A DNA stretch of 64,000 nt. Origin: JAIYDJ01 sp031400505. GTDB taxonomy: Bacteria; Pseudomonadota; Alphaproteobacteria; Rhodobacterales; Rhodobacteraceae. This document shows, piece by piece, positions 45,942 through 55,141 of the stretch (position 1 is its first letter; each line of letters begins with the position of its first letter). Location: positions 1-64,000 of the forward strand of contig JANNPZ010000079.1 of NCBI GenBank assembly GCA_031400505.1. Direction: 5' to 3'. A model generated the notes under the pieces. That model was not told the origin of the DNA and searched no databases. It saw only the letters and a program-made list of their open reading frames with translations. The position numbers and the translations under genes were made by a program.

Positions 45942-46502
45942 TTATCCGACCTCTTTCATGGAATTTTGCAGGGCGGCGAGCTTTGCCTTGACCGATGTGT
46001 CAATCATTCTCGACCCCAATTTCACGACAAGTCCCCCGATCAGGGACGCATCGACCGTGGTTTTCAATCTGACCGTCTTGCCTACGCGCGCCTGCAGGGT
46101 CGCGGCAAGGGCAGTGGCTTGGGCCTCCGAAAGCGCCGTCGCGGCAGTAACCTCTGCCGTGACGATACCCTTTGCGTCTGCAATCCGGCGCACGAGATCG
46201 GACATCAGATGTGGCAGCACGAACAGCCGGCGTTTTTGCGCCATCAACGCAATCGTGTTGGTCATTAGCGCCGAAAGCCCCAGCTTGGCCGCCACCGCCG
46301 CCATTGCGCGGGCTTGATCCGCACGCTCGACAATCGGAGAGGTGATGAGCCCGGCAAGGTCGCTGCTCAGCAACAGCGCATCCTGAACGGCCTCCGCATC
46401 ACGCTCCAGAACGTCCAGTGCGTTCGTCTCCTTGGCCAGATCGAACAGGGCCTGCGCATAGCGCGCCGCGATCCCCAGTGACATCGAAGCAGATTCGGAC
46501 AC
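45942..46502 (-). CDS. atpH: ATP synthase F1 subunit delta (OSCP)
   Basis: 186 residues from GTG 46502; an internal ATG at 46484 is possible. The N-terminal helical domain (IAARYAQALFDLAKETNAL) and the C-terminal IDASLIGGLVVKLGSRMID-like motif are as in OSCP, which links F1 to the peripheral stalk. GTG is chosen because GGAAGGG lies five bases upstream and residues VSESASM then fit the family start. The longer frame to 46631 has no conservation. Confidence 0.93.
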   Translation of the reverse strand: MSESASMSLGIAARYAQALFDLAKETNALDVLERDAEAVQDALLLSSDLAGLITSPIVERADQARAMAAVAAKLGLSALMTNTIALMAQKRRLFVLPHLMSDLVRRIADAKGIVTAEVTAATALSEAQATALAATLQARVGKTVRLKTTVDASLIGGLVVKLGSRMIDTSVKAKLAALQNSMKEVG

Positions 46503-47249
46503 GTCAACCCTTCCGCTTTTCGGCCCGGTCCTGCACAAATCAGCAGCAACCTGGGATCCCTTGGCGCAAGCAAGCCTGCCAACGCCGTTTGATTTCGAGG
46601 CGTCTCTAGCAGAGGTGCTGCAATGCCGCAACCGTGAAGGCGGGCATTCATTTTCTATTCACGTGTCCAACCGTCAAGTTTCCCAGTTCGCCACCAAGCA
46701 GCGTCTTCCAGCAACACAGGGGATGCGACATCCGATATCAGATCCATCATGCCGATACGCGCCAGGCTGATAGACTTCGCCCTGCAGCCGAACGCCCGGA
46801 TTCCCGAAGCAGAGATCCTCGCAACAGGCCTGCCAGGATTCGCGGCGGATTGAGGATCACCTTTGCGGGTGACAGATCGGGGCTGCGAATGGCCGTCTGT
46901 TCGAGGCACTGGCGACCGTATTCGGGGGCAGCGCCCTTTGGGTCTGGCGACGACGGTGAAGGCCGGTCAGACTGCAACGCGATCCGCCAAAAGGCAGAGC
47001 AAACAGCCGCTACGCACCCGGTTTCATCGGCAAGCGATTGGCGCAAGCCCCGGGCGGACGGCGGCTAGTGCGATCTCTTCTTGCGCTACGTCTGGCCTGT
47101 CGGGGCTGCAAACAAAGCCGGTCAGTGGCTTTGATGCGTTCGGGTCAGCCTGTTTTTTCGGTTGCTTGATCACCCGAAGTTCAACGCGAACCGCCCGCTT
47201 TCGGATGCGCCGACCCGTCAGGTGGCAGCATGCATGCAGGCGCCGGTCC
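46503..47249. other. 747-base gap between atpH and the methyltransferase gene
   Basis: No clear gene. A 34-codon open frame (46749-46853, plus strand, starting MPIRARLIDFALQ) has mildly coding-like third-base use but no ribosome site and no family. Longer frames give Arg/Ser/Pro-rich translations unlike real proteins. The atp promoter is probably near 46603-46631. Confidence 0.45.
46603..46631 (-). promoter_or_regulatory. possible promoter of atpHAGDC
   Basis: On the minus strand TTGCGG (46631-46626) is followed, after 17 bases, by TAGAGA (46608-46603). It is about 100 bases before the GTG start. The match is moderate and rests on spacing and hexamers only. Confidence 0.3.
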
Positions 47250-48062
47250 TTAAGTCCGCCCTGGCCCTGGCTGCTGGACCCGTGGTGCCTGACCCGCAAC
47301 GGACGATTGATTGGCCAAGGTCGTGGGCGCTGGCACCGGCTGTCCGACCCCTTCGAGCACCTTGAGAGGCCGCCGCACCAGCACACCCAATCCGCCGCGC
47401 GTCGGCGCATAGACCTGCTTGCTTGCCTCGATCATCAGCACCCCGCCCGAAAGCCACGGCAGACGGCTGCCCACCTGCTCCCACAATGCGGCGGTGCGCA
47501 GCCAGAATTTTGACTGGCTGGGCGGCGCGTGCAGCACGGTCAGGCTGCGTTCGGGGGTGAAACCATGGCGTTTCAACTGCGTTTCCATCTGCGCCGCACT
47601 GTAGGGTCGCCCAAAGCCGAACGGTGTGACATCTCGTCGCGACCACAGCCCCGCCCGGTTCGGAACCACCACCAGCATCCGCCCACCCGGCCCCAACACG
47701 CGCGCCGCCTCGTCAAGCACCGCCGATGGGTTCTCAGATGTTTCCAACCCGTGCAGCATGACCAGCCTGTCCACGAAACCGGTCTGCAACGGCCAGGCGG
47801 TTTCCTCGCACAGAACACTGACGTTGTCTTGAGCGGCGGGCCACGGCATCACACCCTGCTGGGCAGGCATCAGCGCCAAAACCCGTCGAGAGCCATTCAG
47901 AAACGGGCGCAGGACCGGTGCGGCAAATCCGAATCCTGCCACGGTCTGCCCCGTCACGTCCGGCCAGCTTGCCGCGACCTGATCGCGGATCGCCTTCTGG
48001 GCGACCTGACCCAATGCGGTGCGATAGTAGAATGTACGCAGGTCCAGTACATCAAGATGCAT
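47250..48062 (-). CDS. class I SAM-dependent methyltransferase
   Basis: 270 residues. A weak SAM-binding region (VAGFGFAAPVLRPFL, in place of the classic GxGxG) is followed by VDRLVMLHGLETSENPSAVLDEAARVLGPGGRMLVVVPNRAGLWSRRD (in pieces), as in the methyltransferase-11 family. The target is unknown. It is divergent from gloB with 61 bases between starts, a pairing that I recall from related genomes. The C-terminal 40 residues are Pro/Gln-rich and look disordered. Confidence 0.82.
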   Translation of the reverse strand: MHLDVLDLRTFYYRTALGQVAQKAIRDQVAASWPDVTGQTVAGFGFAAPVLRPFLNGSRRVLALMPAQQGVMPWPAAQDNVSVLCEETAWPLQTGFVDRLVMLHGLETSENPSAVLDEAARVLGPGGRMLVVVPNRAGLWSRRDVTPFGFGRPYSAAQMETQLKRHGFTPERSLTVLHAPPSQSKFWLRTAALWEQVGSRLPWLSGGVLMIEASKQVYAPTRGGLGVLVRRPLKVLEGVGQPVPAPTTLANQSSVAGQAPRVQQPGPGRT

Positions 48063-48123
48063 TGCAGGTGCCGCCCCATCCGGTCACAACTATCACAAGA
48101 TACCGCATCACGAGGCAAAGACC

Positions 48124-48891
48124 ATGGCAGTTGAACTGGTAACGATCCCTTGCCTGCGTGACAACTATGCCTACCTCTTCCGTGATAGCGCGTCGGGCCT
48201 GACCGCAGCCGTCGATGTGCCCGACCATGCGCCCGTTCTTTCGGTGCTTGCGGCCCGCAACTGGGCGCTGTCGATGATCTTGATCACCCACCACCACGAT
48301 GATCATATCGTCGGGGTCGATGCGTTGCGCGCGGCGACGGGCGCGCGCGTTTCGGGGTCCGCCGCCGACGCCCACCGTCTGCCCTTTCTTGACCAACCCC
48401 TGCACATCGGCGAGAGCCTGACTTTCGGTGCGGAAACGATCGCCGTGCTGGATGTGCCGGGCCATACCATCGGACATATAGCGTTTCATCTGCCTGCCAG
48501 CCGCTACGCGTTTACGGGCGACAGCCTGATGGCAGGCGGTTGCGGCCGTCTGTTCGAAGGCACGCCCGCACAGATGTACGCATCTTTGACCATGCTGGCG
48601 GCACTTCACCCCGACACGCTGATCTGCTCAGGCCACGAGTATACCGCCGCGAACCTGAAATTCGCGGCATCGGTGGACGCAGACAATCCGGCCCTGCGCG
48701 CACGCATCGCGGCAACCGCCGCAGCCCGCGCCGACAACCGCCCAACGGTCCCGTCACTCCTGTCGCTCGAACTTGCCACCAACCCGTTCCTGCGCGCGGG
48801 CGACCCGGCGCTGCGTGCGGCTGTGCGGATGCCGGACGCCCCGGCTGACCTCGTGTTTCGCGAACTGCGCGCACGCAAGGACCGCTTCTGA
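48124..48891 (+). CDS. gloB: hydroxyacylglutathione hydrolase (glyoxalase II)
   Basis: 255 residues, metallo-beta-lactamase fold. THHHDDH (H56, H58, D60, H61) and the second ligand motifs VPGHTIGHIAF and SGHEYTAANLKFA are intact, as is TGDSLMAGGCGRLFEG. It hydrolyses S-D-lactoylglutathione in methylglyoxal detoxification. The start has AAAGACC upstream. It stands before clpA with 162 bases between. Confidence 0.95.
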   Translation: MAVELVTIPCLRDNYAYLFRDSASGLTAAVDVPDHAPVLSVLAARNWALSMILITHHHDDHIVGVDALRAATGARVSGSAADAHRLPFLDQPLHIGESLTFGAETIAVLDVPGHTIGHIAFHLPASRYAFTGDSLMAGGCGRLFEGTPAQMYASLTMLAALHPDTLICSGHEYTAANLKFAASVDADNPALRARIAATAAARADNRPTVPSLLSLELATNPFLRAGDPALRAAVRMPDAPADLVFRELRARKDRF

Positions 48892-49053
48892 GCCGGTCTT
48901 GATCATCACAATTTTCATGCCCCCCTCGTCAAATCGAATTGCGCACCAAATATGTCTTGCAGTCACCCGAATAAAACCGAAGCTTAATACAATGAGGCCA
49001 CGGTTGGATCAGGCCACACGGCCCTTCCGACCCGCAGGACAGGAGCACCGAAC

Positions 49054-51372
49054 GTGCCATCATTCTCGACCACGCTTGAACAAGCGATCCACGGCGCGCT
49101 GGCTTTGGCAAATGCCCGACGCCACGAACTCGCGACATTGGAACACCTGCTGCTCGCCTTGATCGATGAACCGGATGCGGCGCGGGTCATGAAGGCTTGC
49201 TCTGTCAACCTGGACGCGTTGAAAAACACCCTCGTGAATTTCATCGACGATGACCTGTCAACGCTTGTCACCGATGTCGAAGGTTCCGAAGCCGTGCCTA
49301 CCGCCGCGTTTCAACGGGTGATCCAGCGCGCTGCGATCCATGTACAGTCGTCAGGGCGCACCGAAGTGACCGGCGCCAACGTTCTGGTGGCAATTTTTGC
49401 CGAACGCGAATCGAACGCCGCATTCTTCCTGCAGGAACAGGACATGACACGCTATGACGCGGTCAACTTCATCGCGCATGGCGTGGCCAAAGACCCGTCC
49501 TATGGCGAACCTCGCCCGGTATCAGGGGCAGAAGATGCGCAATCCACCCCAAAGGCCGAAGCCGGTGAGGTAAAAGAATCCGCGCTTTCAAAGTATTGCG
49601 TCGATCTGAACGTCAAGGCCCGCAAGGGCGAGGTCGACCCCCTGATCGGCCGCGATGCCGAAGTGGAGCGGTGTATCCAGGTCCTGTGCCGCCGTCGCAA
49701 GAACAATCCTCTGCTGGTGGGCGACCCCGGCGTGGGCAAGACGGCGATTGCCGAGGGGTTGGCGTGGAAGATCGTCAAGGGCGAGACGCCCGATATCCTG
49801 TCGCGCGCCACAATCTATTCGCTGGACATGGGCGCGCTGCTGGCCGGCACGCGCTATCGCGGGGATTTCGAGGAACGCCTGAAGGCCGTTGTCAAAGAGA
49901 TGGAGGATCATCCCGATGCGATCCTTTTCATCGACGAGATCCATACCGTCATCGGCGCCGGGGCAACGTCGGGCGGGGCGATGGATGCGTCGAACCTGCT
50001 GAAACCCGCGTTGCAGGGCGGCAAGCTGCGCTGCATGGGATCGACGACCTACAAGGAATTCCGCCAGCATTTCGAAAAAGACCGCGCGCTGGCCCGCCGG
50101 TTCCAGAAGATCGACGTGAACGAGCCTTCGGTCGAGGATACAGTGAAAATCCTCATGGGCCTGAAGCCCTATTTCGAGGAACACCACGACCTGCGCTACA
50201 CCCACGACGCGATCAAATCCGCCGTCGAGCTTGCCGCGCGCTATATCCACGACCGCAAACTGCCGGACAAGGCAATCGATGTGATCGACGAGGCGGGCGC
50301 CGCCCAGCATCTGCTGTCCGACAGCAAGCGCCGCAAGACGATCACCCCCAAAGAGATCGAGGCCGTCGTGGCAAAAATCGCCCGCATCCCGCCGAAGAAC
50401 GTCTCGAAAGACGATGCAGAGGTGCTGCGCGATCTAGAAAAGACGCTGAAACGGGTGGTGTTCGGTCAGGATGCAGCGGTAAATGCCCTCTGCTCGGCCA
50501 TCAAACTCGCCCGCGCCGGCCTGCGCGAACCGGAAAAACCGATCGGCAACTACCTGTTCGCGGGCCCCACGGGCGTCGGCAAGACCGAGGTGGCAAAACA
50601 ACTCGCATCCAGTCTGGGCGTGGAACTGATCCGCTTCGACATGTCGGAATACATGGAGAAACACGCTGTGTCCCGGCTGATCGGCGCACCCCCCGGCTAT
50701 GTCGGCTTTGACCAGGGCGGCATGTTGACCGACGGGATCGATCAACACCCGCATTGCGTGCTGCTGCTGGACGAAATCGAAAAAGCCCACCCGGATGTCT
50801 ACAACATCCTGCTCCAGGTGATGGACCATGGCAAGCTGACCGATCACAACGGTAGGCAGGTCGATTTCCGCAATGTTATCCTGATCATGACGACGAACGC
50901 CGGCGCATCCGACATGGCAAAGACCGCAATCGGCTTTGGCCGGGACAAGCGGACGGGCGAAGATACCGCGGCCATCGAACGCACCTTCACCCCTGAATTC
51001 CGCAACCGTCTGGATGCGGTGATCAGCTTTGCGTCGCTCGGCCGCGAAATAATCCTGCAAGTCGTCGAAAAGTTCGTCATGCAGCTAGAGGCGCAGCTGC
51101 TGGACCGTGGCGTTCACATCGACCTGAGCCCGGAAGCCGCGATGTGGCTTGGCGAAAAGGGCTATGACGACCGGATGGGTGCCCGCCCACTCGGCAGGGT
51201 CATTCAAGAACACATCAAGAAGCCGCTGGCAGAAGAGCTGCTGTTCGGCAAACTCACCAAAGGCGGGACCGTGCATGTCGTGCTGAAAGATGACGCCATT
51301 GCCCTGGTGATCGAAGAGCCGCAAAAGCCGCGCCTTTCCGGGGCCAAGCCGCCACTCTTGACAGCCGAATAG
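49054..51372 (+). CDS. clpA: ATP-dependent Clp protease ATP-binding subunit ClpA
   Basis: 772 residues from GTG 49054, with AGGAG nine bases upstream. N-terminal Clp-N repeat (LEQAIHGALALANARRHELATLEHLL, in pieces), AAA+ module 1 with Walker A GDPGVGKT near 223, AAA+ module 2 with GPTGVGKT near 502, and the C-terminal D2-small domain. It unfolds substrates for ClpP. ClpS is not encoded immediately upstream, although it often is in related genomes. A strong terminator follows. Confidence 0.96.
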   Translation: MPSFSTTLEQAIHGALALANARRHELATLEHLLLALIDEPDAARVMKACSVNLDALKNTLVNFIDDDLSTLVTDVEGSEAVPTAAFQRVIQRAAIHVQSSGRTEVTGANVLVAIFAERESNAAFFLQEQDMTRYDAVNFIAHGVAKDPSYGEPRPVSGAEDAQSTPKAEAGEVKESALSKYCVDLNVKARKGEVDPLIGRDAEVERCIQVLCRRRKNNPLLVGDPGVGKTAIAEGLAWKIVKGETPDILSRATIYSLDMGALLAGTRYRGDFEERLKAVVKEMEDHPDAILFIDEIHTVIGAGATSGGAMDASNLLKPALQGGKLRCMGSTTYKEFRQHFEKDRALARRFQKIDVNEPSVEDTVKILMGLKPYFEEHHDLRYTHDAIKSAVELAARYIHDRKLPDKAIDVIDEAGAAQHLLSDSKRRKTITPKEIEAVVAKIARIPPKNVSKDDAEVLRDLEKTLKRVVFGQDAAVNALCSAIKLARAGLREPEKPIGNYLFAGPTGVGKTEVAKQLASSLGVELIRFDMSEYMEKHAVSRLIGAPPGYVGFDQGGMLTDGIDQHPHCVLLLDEIEKAHPDVYNILLQVMDHGKLTDHNGRQVDFRNVILIMTTNAGASDMAKTAIGFGRDKRTGEDTAAIERTFTPEFRNRLDAVISFASLGREIILQVVEKFVMQLEAQLLDRGVHIDLSPEAAMWLGEKGYDDRMGARPLGRVIQEHIKKPLAEELLFGKLTKGGTVHVVLKDDAIALVIEEPQKPRLSGAKPPLLTAE

Positions 51373-51394
51373 GCGACAGACCCACACCAGCAAC

Positions 51395-51424
51395 GGGCTC
51401 CGGATAAAACCGGAGCCCACTTTT
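51395..51424 (+). terminator. rho-independent terminator of clpA
   Basis: A nine-pair perfect stem, GGGCTCCGG (51395-51403) with CCGGAGCCC (51410-51418), loop ATAAAA, followed by AC and a T run. It lies 22 bases after the clpA stop. Confidence 0.88.
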
Positions 51425-51480
51425 CATCTTGGCAGAAAATATCCCGGGGGAGTCGGGGCCCGCCCCGACGGGGGCAGCGC
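51422..51480. repeat. dispersed intergenic repeat, copy 2, with GC-rich palindromic tail
   Basis: TTTCATCTTGG then AGAAAATATCCC shares its core with the copy after purK. It is followed by GTCGGGGCCCGCCCCGAC, an inverted repeat, and GGGGGCAGCGCCCCC, another. This composite form resembles a repeat I recall as abundant past gene ends in Rhodobacterales. Confidence 0.6.
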
Positions 51481-51483
51481 CCC

Positions 51484-53232
51484 CTAACGCTCGGTCAGCT
51501 TCAACTCGATCCGCCGGTTTGCGGCCCGCGCTTCAGGACTTTCCCCCTCGGCAACCGGCCGATACTCTCCAAACCCGGTCGCAGCCATCCGCTCTGGCGG
51601 AAAGCCCAGCTCGTTTTGCATGAACCGCACCACCGACAGCGCCCGGGCCTGGCTCAACTCCCAATTGTCGGCAAACGCCCCGGCACCCGACAACGCGATT
51701 GCATCGGTATGGCCATCGACCCGGATGATCCAGTCGATGCTGGCCGGGATCTGCCCCGCAACCTCTTGCAGCGTCGCGACGACCCCGGCTATCTGCTGAC
51801 GCCCCTCTGGGGCAAGATCGGCAGAGCCGGCTGTGAACAGCACCTCGGACGAGAATACAAACCGGTCCCCAACCACCCGAACCCCTTCGCGCCCTTCCAG
51901 CACCTTGGAAAGCTGGCCGAAGAAATCCGACCGGAACTTTGCCAGGTCCTGGTTTTCCGTTTCCAGCCGTTGCCTTTCCAACTCCAGCCGCTTTCGATCG
52001 GCCTCTTCCAGGTCTGCGCGCCGCTTGGCCTCTGCCGCGACCCGCGCCAATGCCGCGTTCAGCTGGCTGCCCAACGCATCAATCCGCACATTGGCACTGG
52101 CATCCTTGGCGGCGGATGCGTCAAGAGCCTCCTGCAACGACCCCAGCTGGCCCCGCAGCGCCGCAATCTGCTGGTTCAGCACAGCCATTTTCTGCGCCGC
52201 CTCGACAAGGTCTTGATCTTTTTGCGTCAGCGTCTGCTGCGCTGCCGCCAACAGCGCGGCGCGCCTTGCCGCCGTGTCATCGGCAGCCTTGCCCGATGCT
52301 TCTGCCGCAGCAAGCAGGGTCAAGGTTTCCTCGGCCCGTTTGCGCTGTTCTTCCAGCGCCAGCGTCATCGCAGTCAATTCGTCATCGGCGGATGCAAGCC
52401 GCGCCCGCAGGGCCTCGGCTGCCGCAAGATCTGCCAACCGGGTCTTCTCCGCCTCGGTCAACTCGGCCGAAACCCCCGCCAGCCGCAGCCGCAAGGCTTG
52501 CGCTGCTGCCTGTTCGGCTGCAAGTTTCAGTTCCGCTTCGGGCAATGTTGCAGCCGTGGCTTCGGCCGTCCGCAGCGCTGCCAGTGCCGCTGACAGCGAA
52601 ACGTCGCTTTCGGTGGCTTGACGTTGCAGATCGGCGATCAAAGCCTCCAGGGCTTCGCGCCGGGCGGCTGCAAGACGTGCCGCCTCGGTGCCCGCATCGA
52701 TTTCACTGCGTGCCGCGGCCAGTGCCAGATCCAATGCCTCTTTTTCGGTGATCAAGCGCGCCTGCGCTGTCTCAAGCTCTGCCACCGAGGCCGACAGCGC
52801 CGTCGCCTGACCGCGTGCTTCATCCCGCTCGGCCAGCAGACTTGCCACCTGAGCCTCGAAACTGACGATCCGGTTGCTGGCCGCCTCGAGTTCTGCAATA
52901 CGCGACGTCAACTGCCCGGTCAGCGACGCGACAAGCGCGGATTGCCGGTCGCCTTCGGCAAGCGCCGCCGTCAGGTTGGCGGTCAGATTGCCAATCTCGG
53001 CCTGCAATCCGGCGCTGAGATCGCGTTCAAGACCCAACGCGTCTGCCAATCCGGCGACTTGCGCGTTCAGCGCGTCCAATTCACTGTCCTGTGTGGTGAT
53101 CGTCTCGCGCAGCACCGATTGCATGACGGTAAAGATCGTCAGCACGAACATCATCACCATCAGCAACGTGGTGACGGCGTCGACGAAACCCGGCCAGATC
53201 ATCGAATTGTCGCGGCGTCGGGACAGTCCCAT
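51484..53232 (-). CDS. OmpA-type peptidoglycan-binding stator-like protein with long coiled coil
   Basis: 582 residues. One transmembrane helix near the N-terminus (residues 17-38, PGFVDAVTTLLMVMMFVL) contains D18, a candidate ion-binding Asp as in MotB and ExbD. About 400 residues of Ala/Glu/Leu-rich coiled coil follow. The C-terminal 130 residues are an OmpA-like domain (RVDGHTDAIALSG, NWELSQARALSVVRFM, RAANRRIEL). It is the presumed B-subunit of the MotA/ExbB-like partner three bases upstream. Confidence 0.88.
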   Translation of the reverse strand: MGLSRRRDNSMIWPGFVDAVTTLLMVMMFVLTIFTVMQSVLRETITTQDSELDALNAQVAGLADALGLERDLSAGLQAEIGNLTANLTAALAEGDRQSALVASLTGQLTSRIAELEAASNRIVSFEAQVASLLAERDEARGQATALSASVAELETAQARLITEKEALDLALAAARSEIDAGTEAARLAAARREALEALIADLQRQATESDVSLSAALAALRTAEATAATLPEAELKLAAEQAAAQALRLRLAGVSAELTEAEKTRLADLAAAEALRARLASADDELTAMTLALEEQRKRAEETLTLLAAAEASGKAADDTAARRAALLAAAQQTLTQKDQDLVEAAQKMAVLNQQIAALRGQLGSLQEALDASAAKDASANVRIDALGSQLNAALARVAAEAKRRADLEEADRKRLELERQRLETENQDLAKFRSDFFGQLSKVLEGREGVRVVGDRFVFSSEVLFTAGSADLAPEGRQQIAGVVATLQEVAGQIPASIDWIIRVDGHTDAIALSGAGAFADNWELSQARALSVVRFMQNELGFPPERMAATGFGEYRPVAEGESPEARAANRRIELKLTER

Positions 53233-53235
53233 GCG

Positions 53236-54522
53236 TCAGGACCGTCCGGTGTTGGCGCGCGACAATTGCCGGATCGCTTGCGTCAAAGCAGCGAGATCAC
53301 CGCGCAAATCGGCGATGCTTTCCTGCCGACCAGCACTGATTTCTTCCAGAATCCGAAGCAGTTGCACGTCGATCGACCGCAGGCGCATCCGGCTTTCGGC
53401 ATCGGAATGCGCCCCGCCTTCGGCCCCGGTCAATGCCTCGATCAGGCGTTCCTGACCGAGCGAGATGCGGTCCTGACCTTTGGTCGCCCGCTCTTGCCCC
53501 AACGCCACGCGTTCCAGCGCGGCGATCTGGGCACTGCCATGGGTGGCTGCCACCTCTGCCTCGGTCCCAAGCCGGGCCGCCAAGGCCGAGATCGCGCCGG
53601 TCAGTTCCACCAGCCGTTCCTCTCCAGAGGCACGATTGGCCTCTGCTTGGGCATGCAGTGTCTGCAACACTTCGATCTGGGCTGCCATGGCGTCCAGCAT
53701 CTGCAGCGTCGCCCCGGTGTCACTGCCTTCGCCGTCACCCGAGGAATAGCCAAGTCGGGTAATCGACGACAGCCATTCTTCCAGTTCCCGGTAGAACCGG
53801 TTTTGCCCGTGACCCGCGAACAGTTCCAGCAAACCCACAACCAAAGACCCGGCAAGGCCCAGCAAAGACGACGAGAACGCCGTCCCCATGCCGCCCAACT
53901 GCGCCTCCAGTCCGTTCATCAGCTTGGCAAACAGCGCGACCCCGGACTCGCCACTTTGCGGGTCCAGTGACCGGATGGTGTCAACAATCGCCGGCACCGC
54001 AGTCGCAAGGCCATAGAAAGTCCCCAAGAGCCCCAGGAAAATCAGCAGGTTGGTCAGATACCGGGTGATATCGCGCGCCTCGTCGATGCGCGTTGCGACC
54101 GAATCCAGAATGGATTGCGAAGATCCTGCCGATATCTGCATCCGCGCCCCGCGCGACCGCAAAAGTTGCGCCAAGGGTGCCAAAAGGCGCGGCGGGTTCA
54201 GCGCCTCGTAGCCGGGGCGGTGCTGAACAAAATTTTCGATCCAGTTGACCGACTGGAACAGGATCAAGACCTGCCAGAAACAGGTCAGCACCGCCAACAG
54301 GAACACCCCGGCAATAAAACCATTCAGCAGCGGGTTGGTGGCGATGATCGATATGACTTCGCCGTGGATCAACCAGGCCCCCGCAGCCACAAGCCCGGAG
54401 GCCATCAGCATTGTGACGATCTGGCGAACAGGTTGGCTGAAATGGGTAATCTCGTCGGGCTTTGATTTGTCCATCCGGACGGATCCACCTGTTTCTTTGC
54501 GCGGAACGATCATAGCAGGCAT
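53236..54522 (-). CDS. MotA/TolQ/ExbB-type stator-like membrane protein
   Basis: 428 residues. Four hydrophobic segments lie near residues 37-55, 65-92, 155-178 and 205-235; the third and fourth (LIFLGLLGTFYGLATAVPAI; AFSSSLLGLAGSLVVGLLEL) match the ExbB/TolQ channel helices. A C-terminal cytoplasmic tail of about 190 residues is predicted coiled coil. It pairs with the OmpA-type protein. An ATG at 54474 is a possible alternative start. No TonB, Tol or flagellar genes are near, so the output of the ion flow is unknown. Confidence 0.85.
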   Translation of the reverse strand: MPAMIVPRKETGGSVRMDKSKPDEITHFSQPVRQIVTMLMASGLVAAGAWLIHGEVISIIATNPLLNGFIAGVFLLAVLTCFWQVLILFQSVNWIENFVQHRPGYEALNPPRLLAPLAQLLRSRGARMQISAGSSQSILDSVATRIDEARDITRYLTNLLIFLGLLGTFYGLATAVPAIVDTIRSLDPQSGESGVALFAKLMNGLEAQLGGMGTAFSSSLLGLAGSLVVGLLELFAGHGQNRFYRELEEWLSSITRLGYSSGDGEGSDTGATLQMLDAMAAQIEVLQTLHAQAEANRASGEERLVELTGAISALAARLGTEAEVAATHGSAQIAALERVALGQERATKGQDRISLGQERLIEALTGAEGGAHSDAESRMRLRSIDVQLLRILEEISAGRQESIADLRGDLAALTQAIRQLSRANTGRS

Positions 54523-54547
54523 CCTGCGACTGCCAAGTGAAACGACA

Positions 54548-55081
54548 TCACCCTTGCAAAGCGCGCACGCGGTGTGTCAGCCATGTCAGATCCTGATCGG
54601 CGATCCCCAGATCGATCAGATGTGTCGAAGTGGCAAAAAGATAGTCGCAGTTTCGCCCGCGCTCGCCGACGGCCTGCACGATGATCTGGGCCTGTTTCTC
54701 CAGCGGCAGCCCGCCGCAATACTGTTCGTGTTCCGGCTCGATGACATAGGCAAGTGCCGCCACCTCGCGTCCATCCGCAAGCTGCACCTGCAAAGTGGTC
54801 TCCAGATACGCAGACGAAATCAATTCGCGCGCGCGCAATGTATCCAGTGTCGCGGCTTCCTCTCCGGGTTCGACCCGAAACGCGACGCCCTGACACTGGG
54901 CGTCGGCGGCTTTGTCCAGCGCCAGCACCAGACCCGGATCGGCGACCGTGCCCCGATGGTGGATCGAGCGCATGCAGAAACTGCGGTGCCACCCCGAGGC
55001 CAGCGCGATCCCCCGTTCCGCGACTGCAAACCCCGGGTTCCAGATCAAGGATCCGTATCCGAACACCCAGAAGTCATCCAT
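54548..55081 (-). CDS. gamma-glutamylcyclotransferase (ChaC-like)
   Basis: 177 residues. The N-terminal VFGYGSLIWNPGF is the substrate-binding loop of ChaC/GGCT enzymes, and the catalytic Glu is likely in RARELISSAYLE. Bacterial ChaC degrades glutathione to 5-oxoproline and Cys-Gly. It follows the ExbB-type gene on the same strand, 25 bases away, and is divergent from the DUF2125 gene. Confidence 0.9.
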   Translation of the reverse strand: MDDFWVFGYGSLIWNPGFAVAERGIALASGWHRSFCMRSIHHRGTVADPGLVLALDKAADAQCQGVAFRVEPGEEAATLDTLRARELISSAYLETTLQVQLADGREVAALAYVIEPEHEQYCGGLPLEKQAQIIVQAVGERGRNCDYLFATSTHLIDLGIADQDLTWLTHRVRALQG

Positions 55082-55141
55082 CCGCTGGCCCTCTTGCCCC
55101 TATCTCTGTAGACACCAGGCGCGGATCGGGGGAAAGACGTC

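Noticed and set aside
46749..46853. 34-codon frame MPIRARLIDFALQ as a gene
   Set aside because: There is no ribosome-binding site or recognised family, and the length is within chance expectation. It is kept only as a remark.
51484..54522. Zorya-type defence system
   Set aside because: Only the A/B-like motor parts are present. No zorC, zorD or zorE-like gene is adjacent; neighbours are chaC and clpA.
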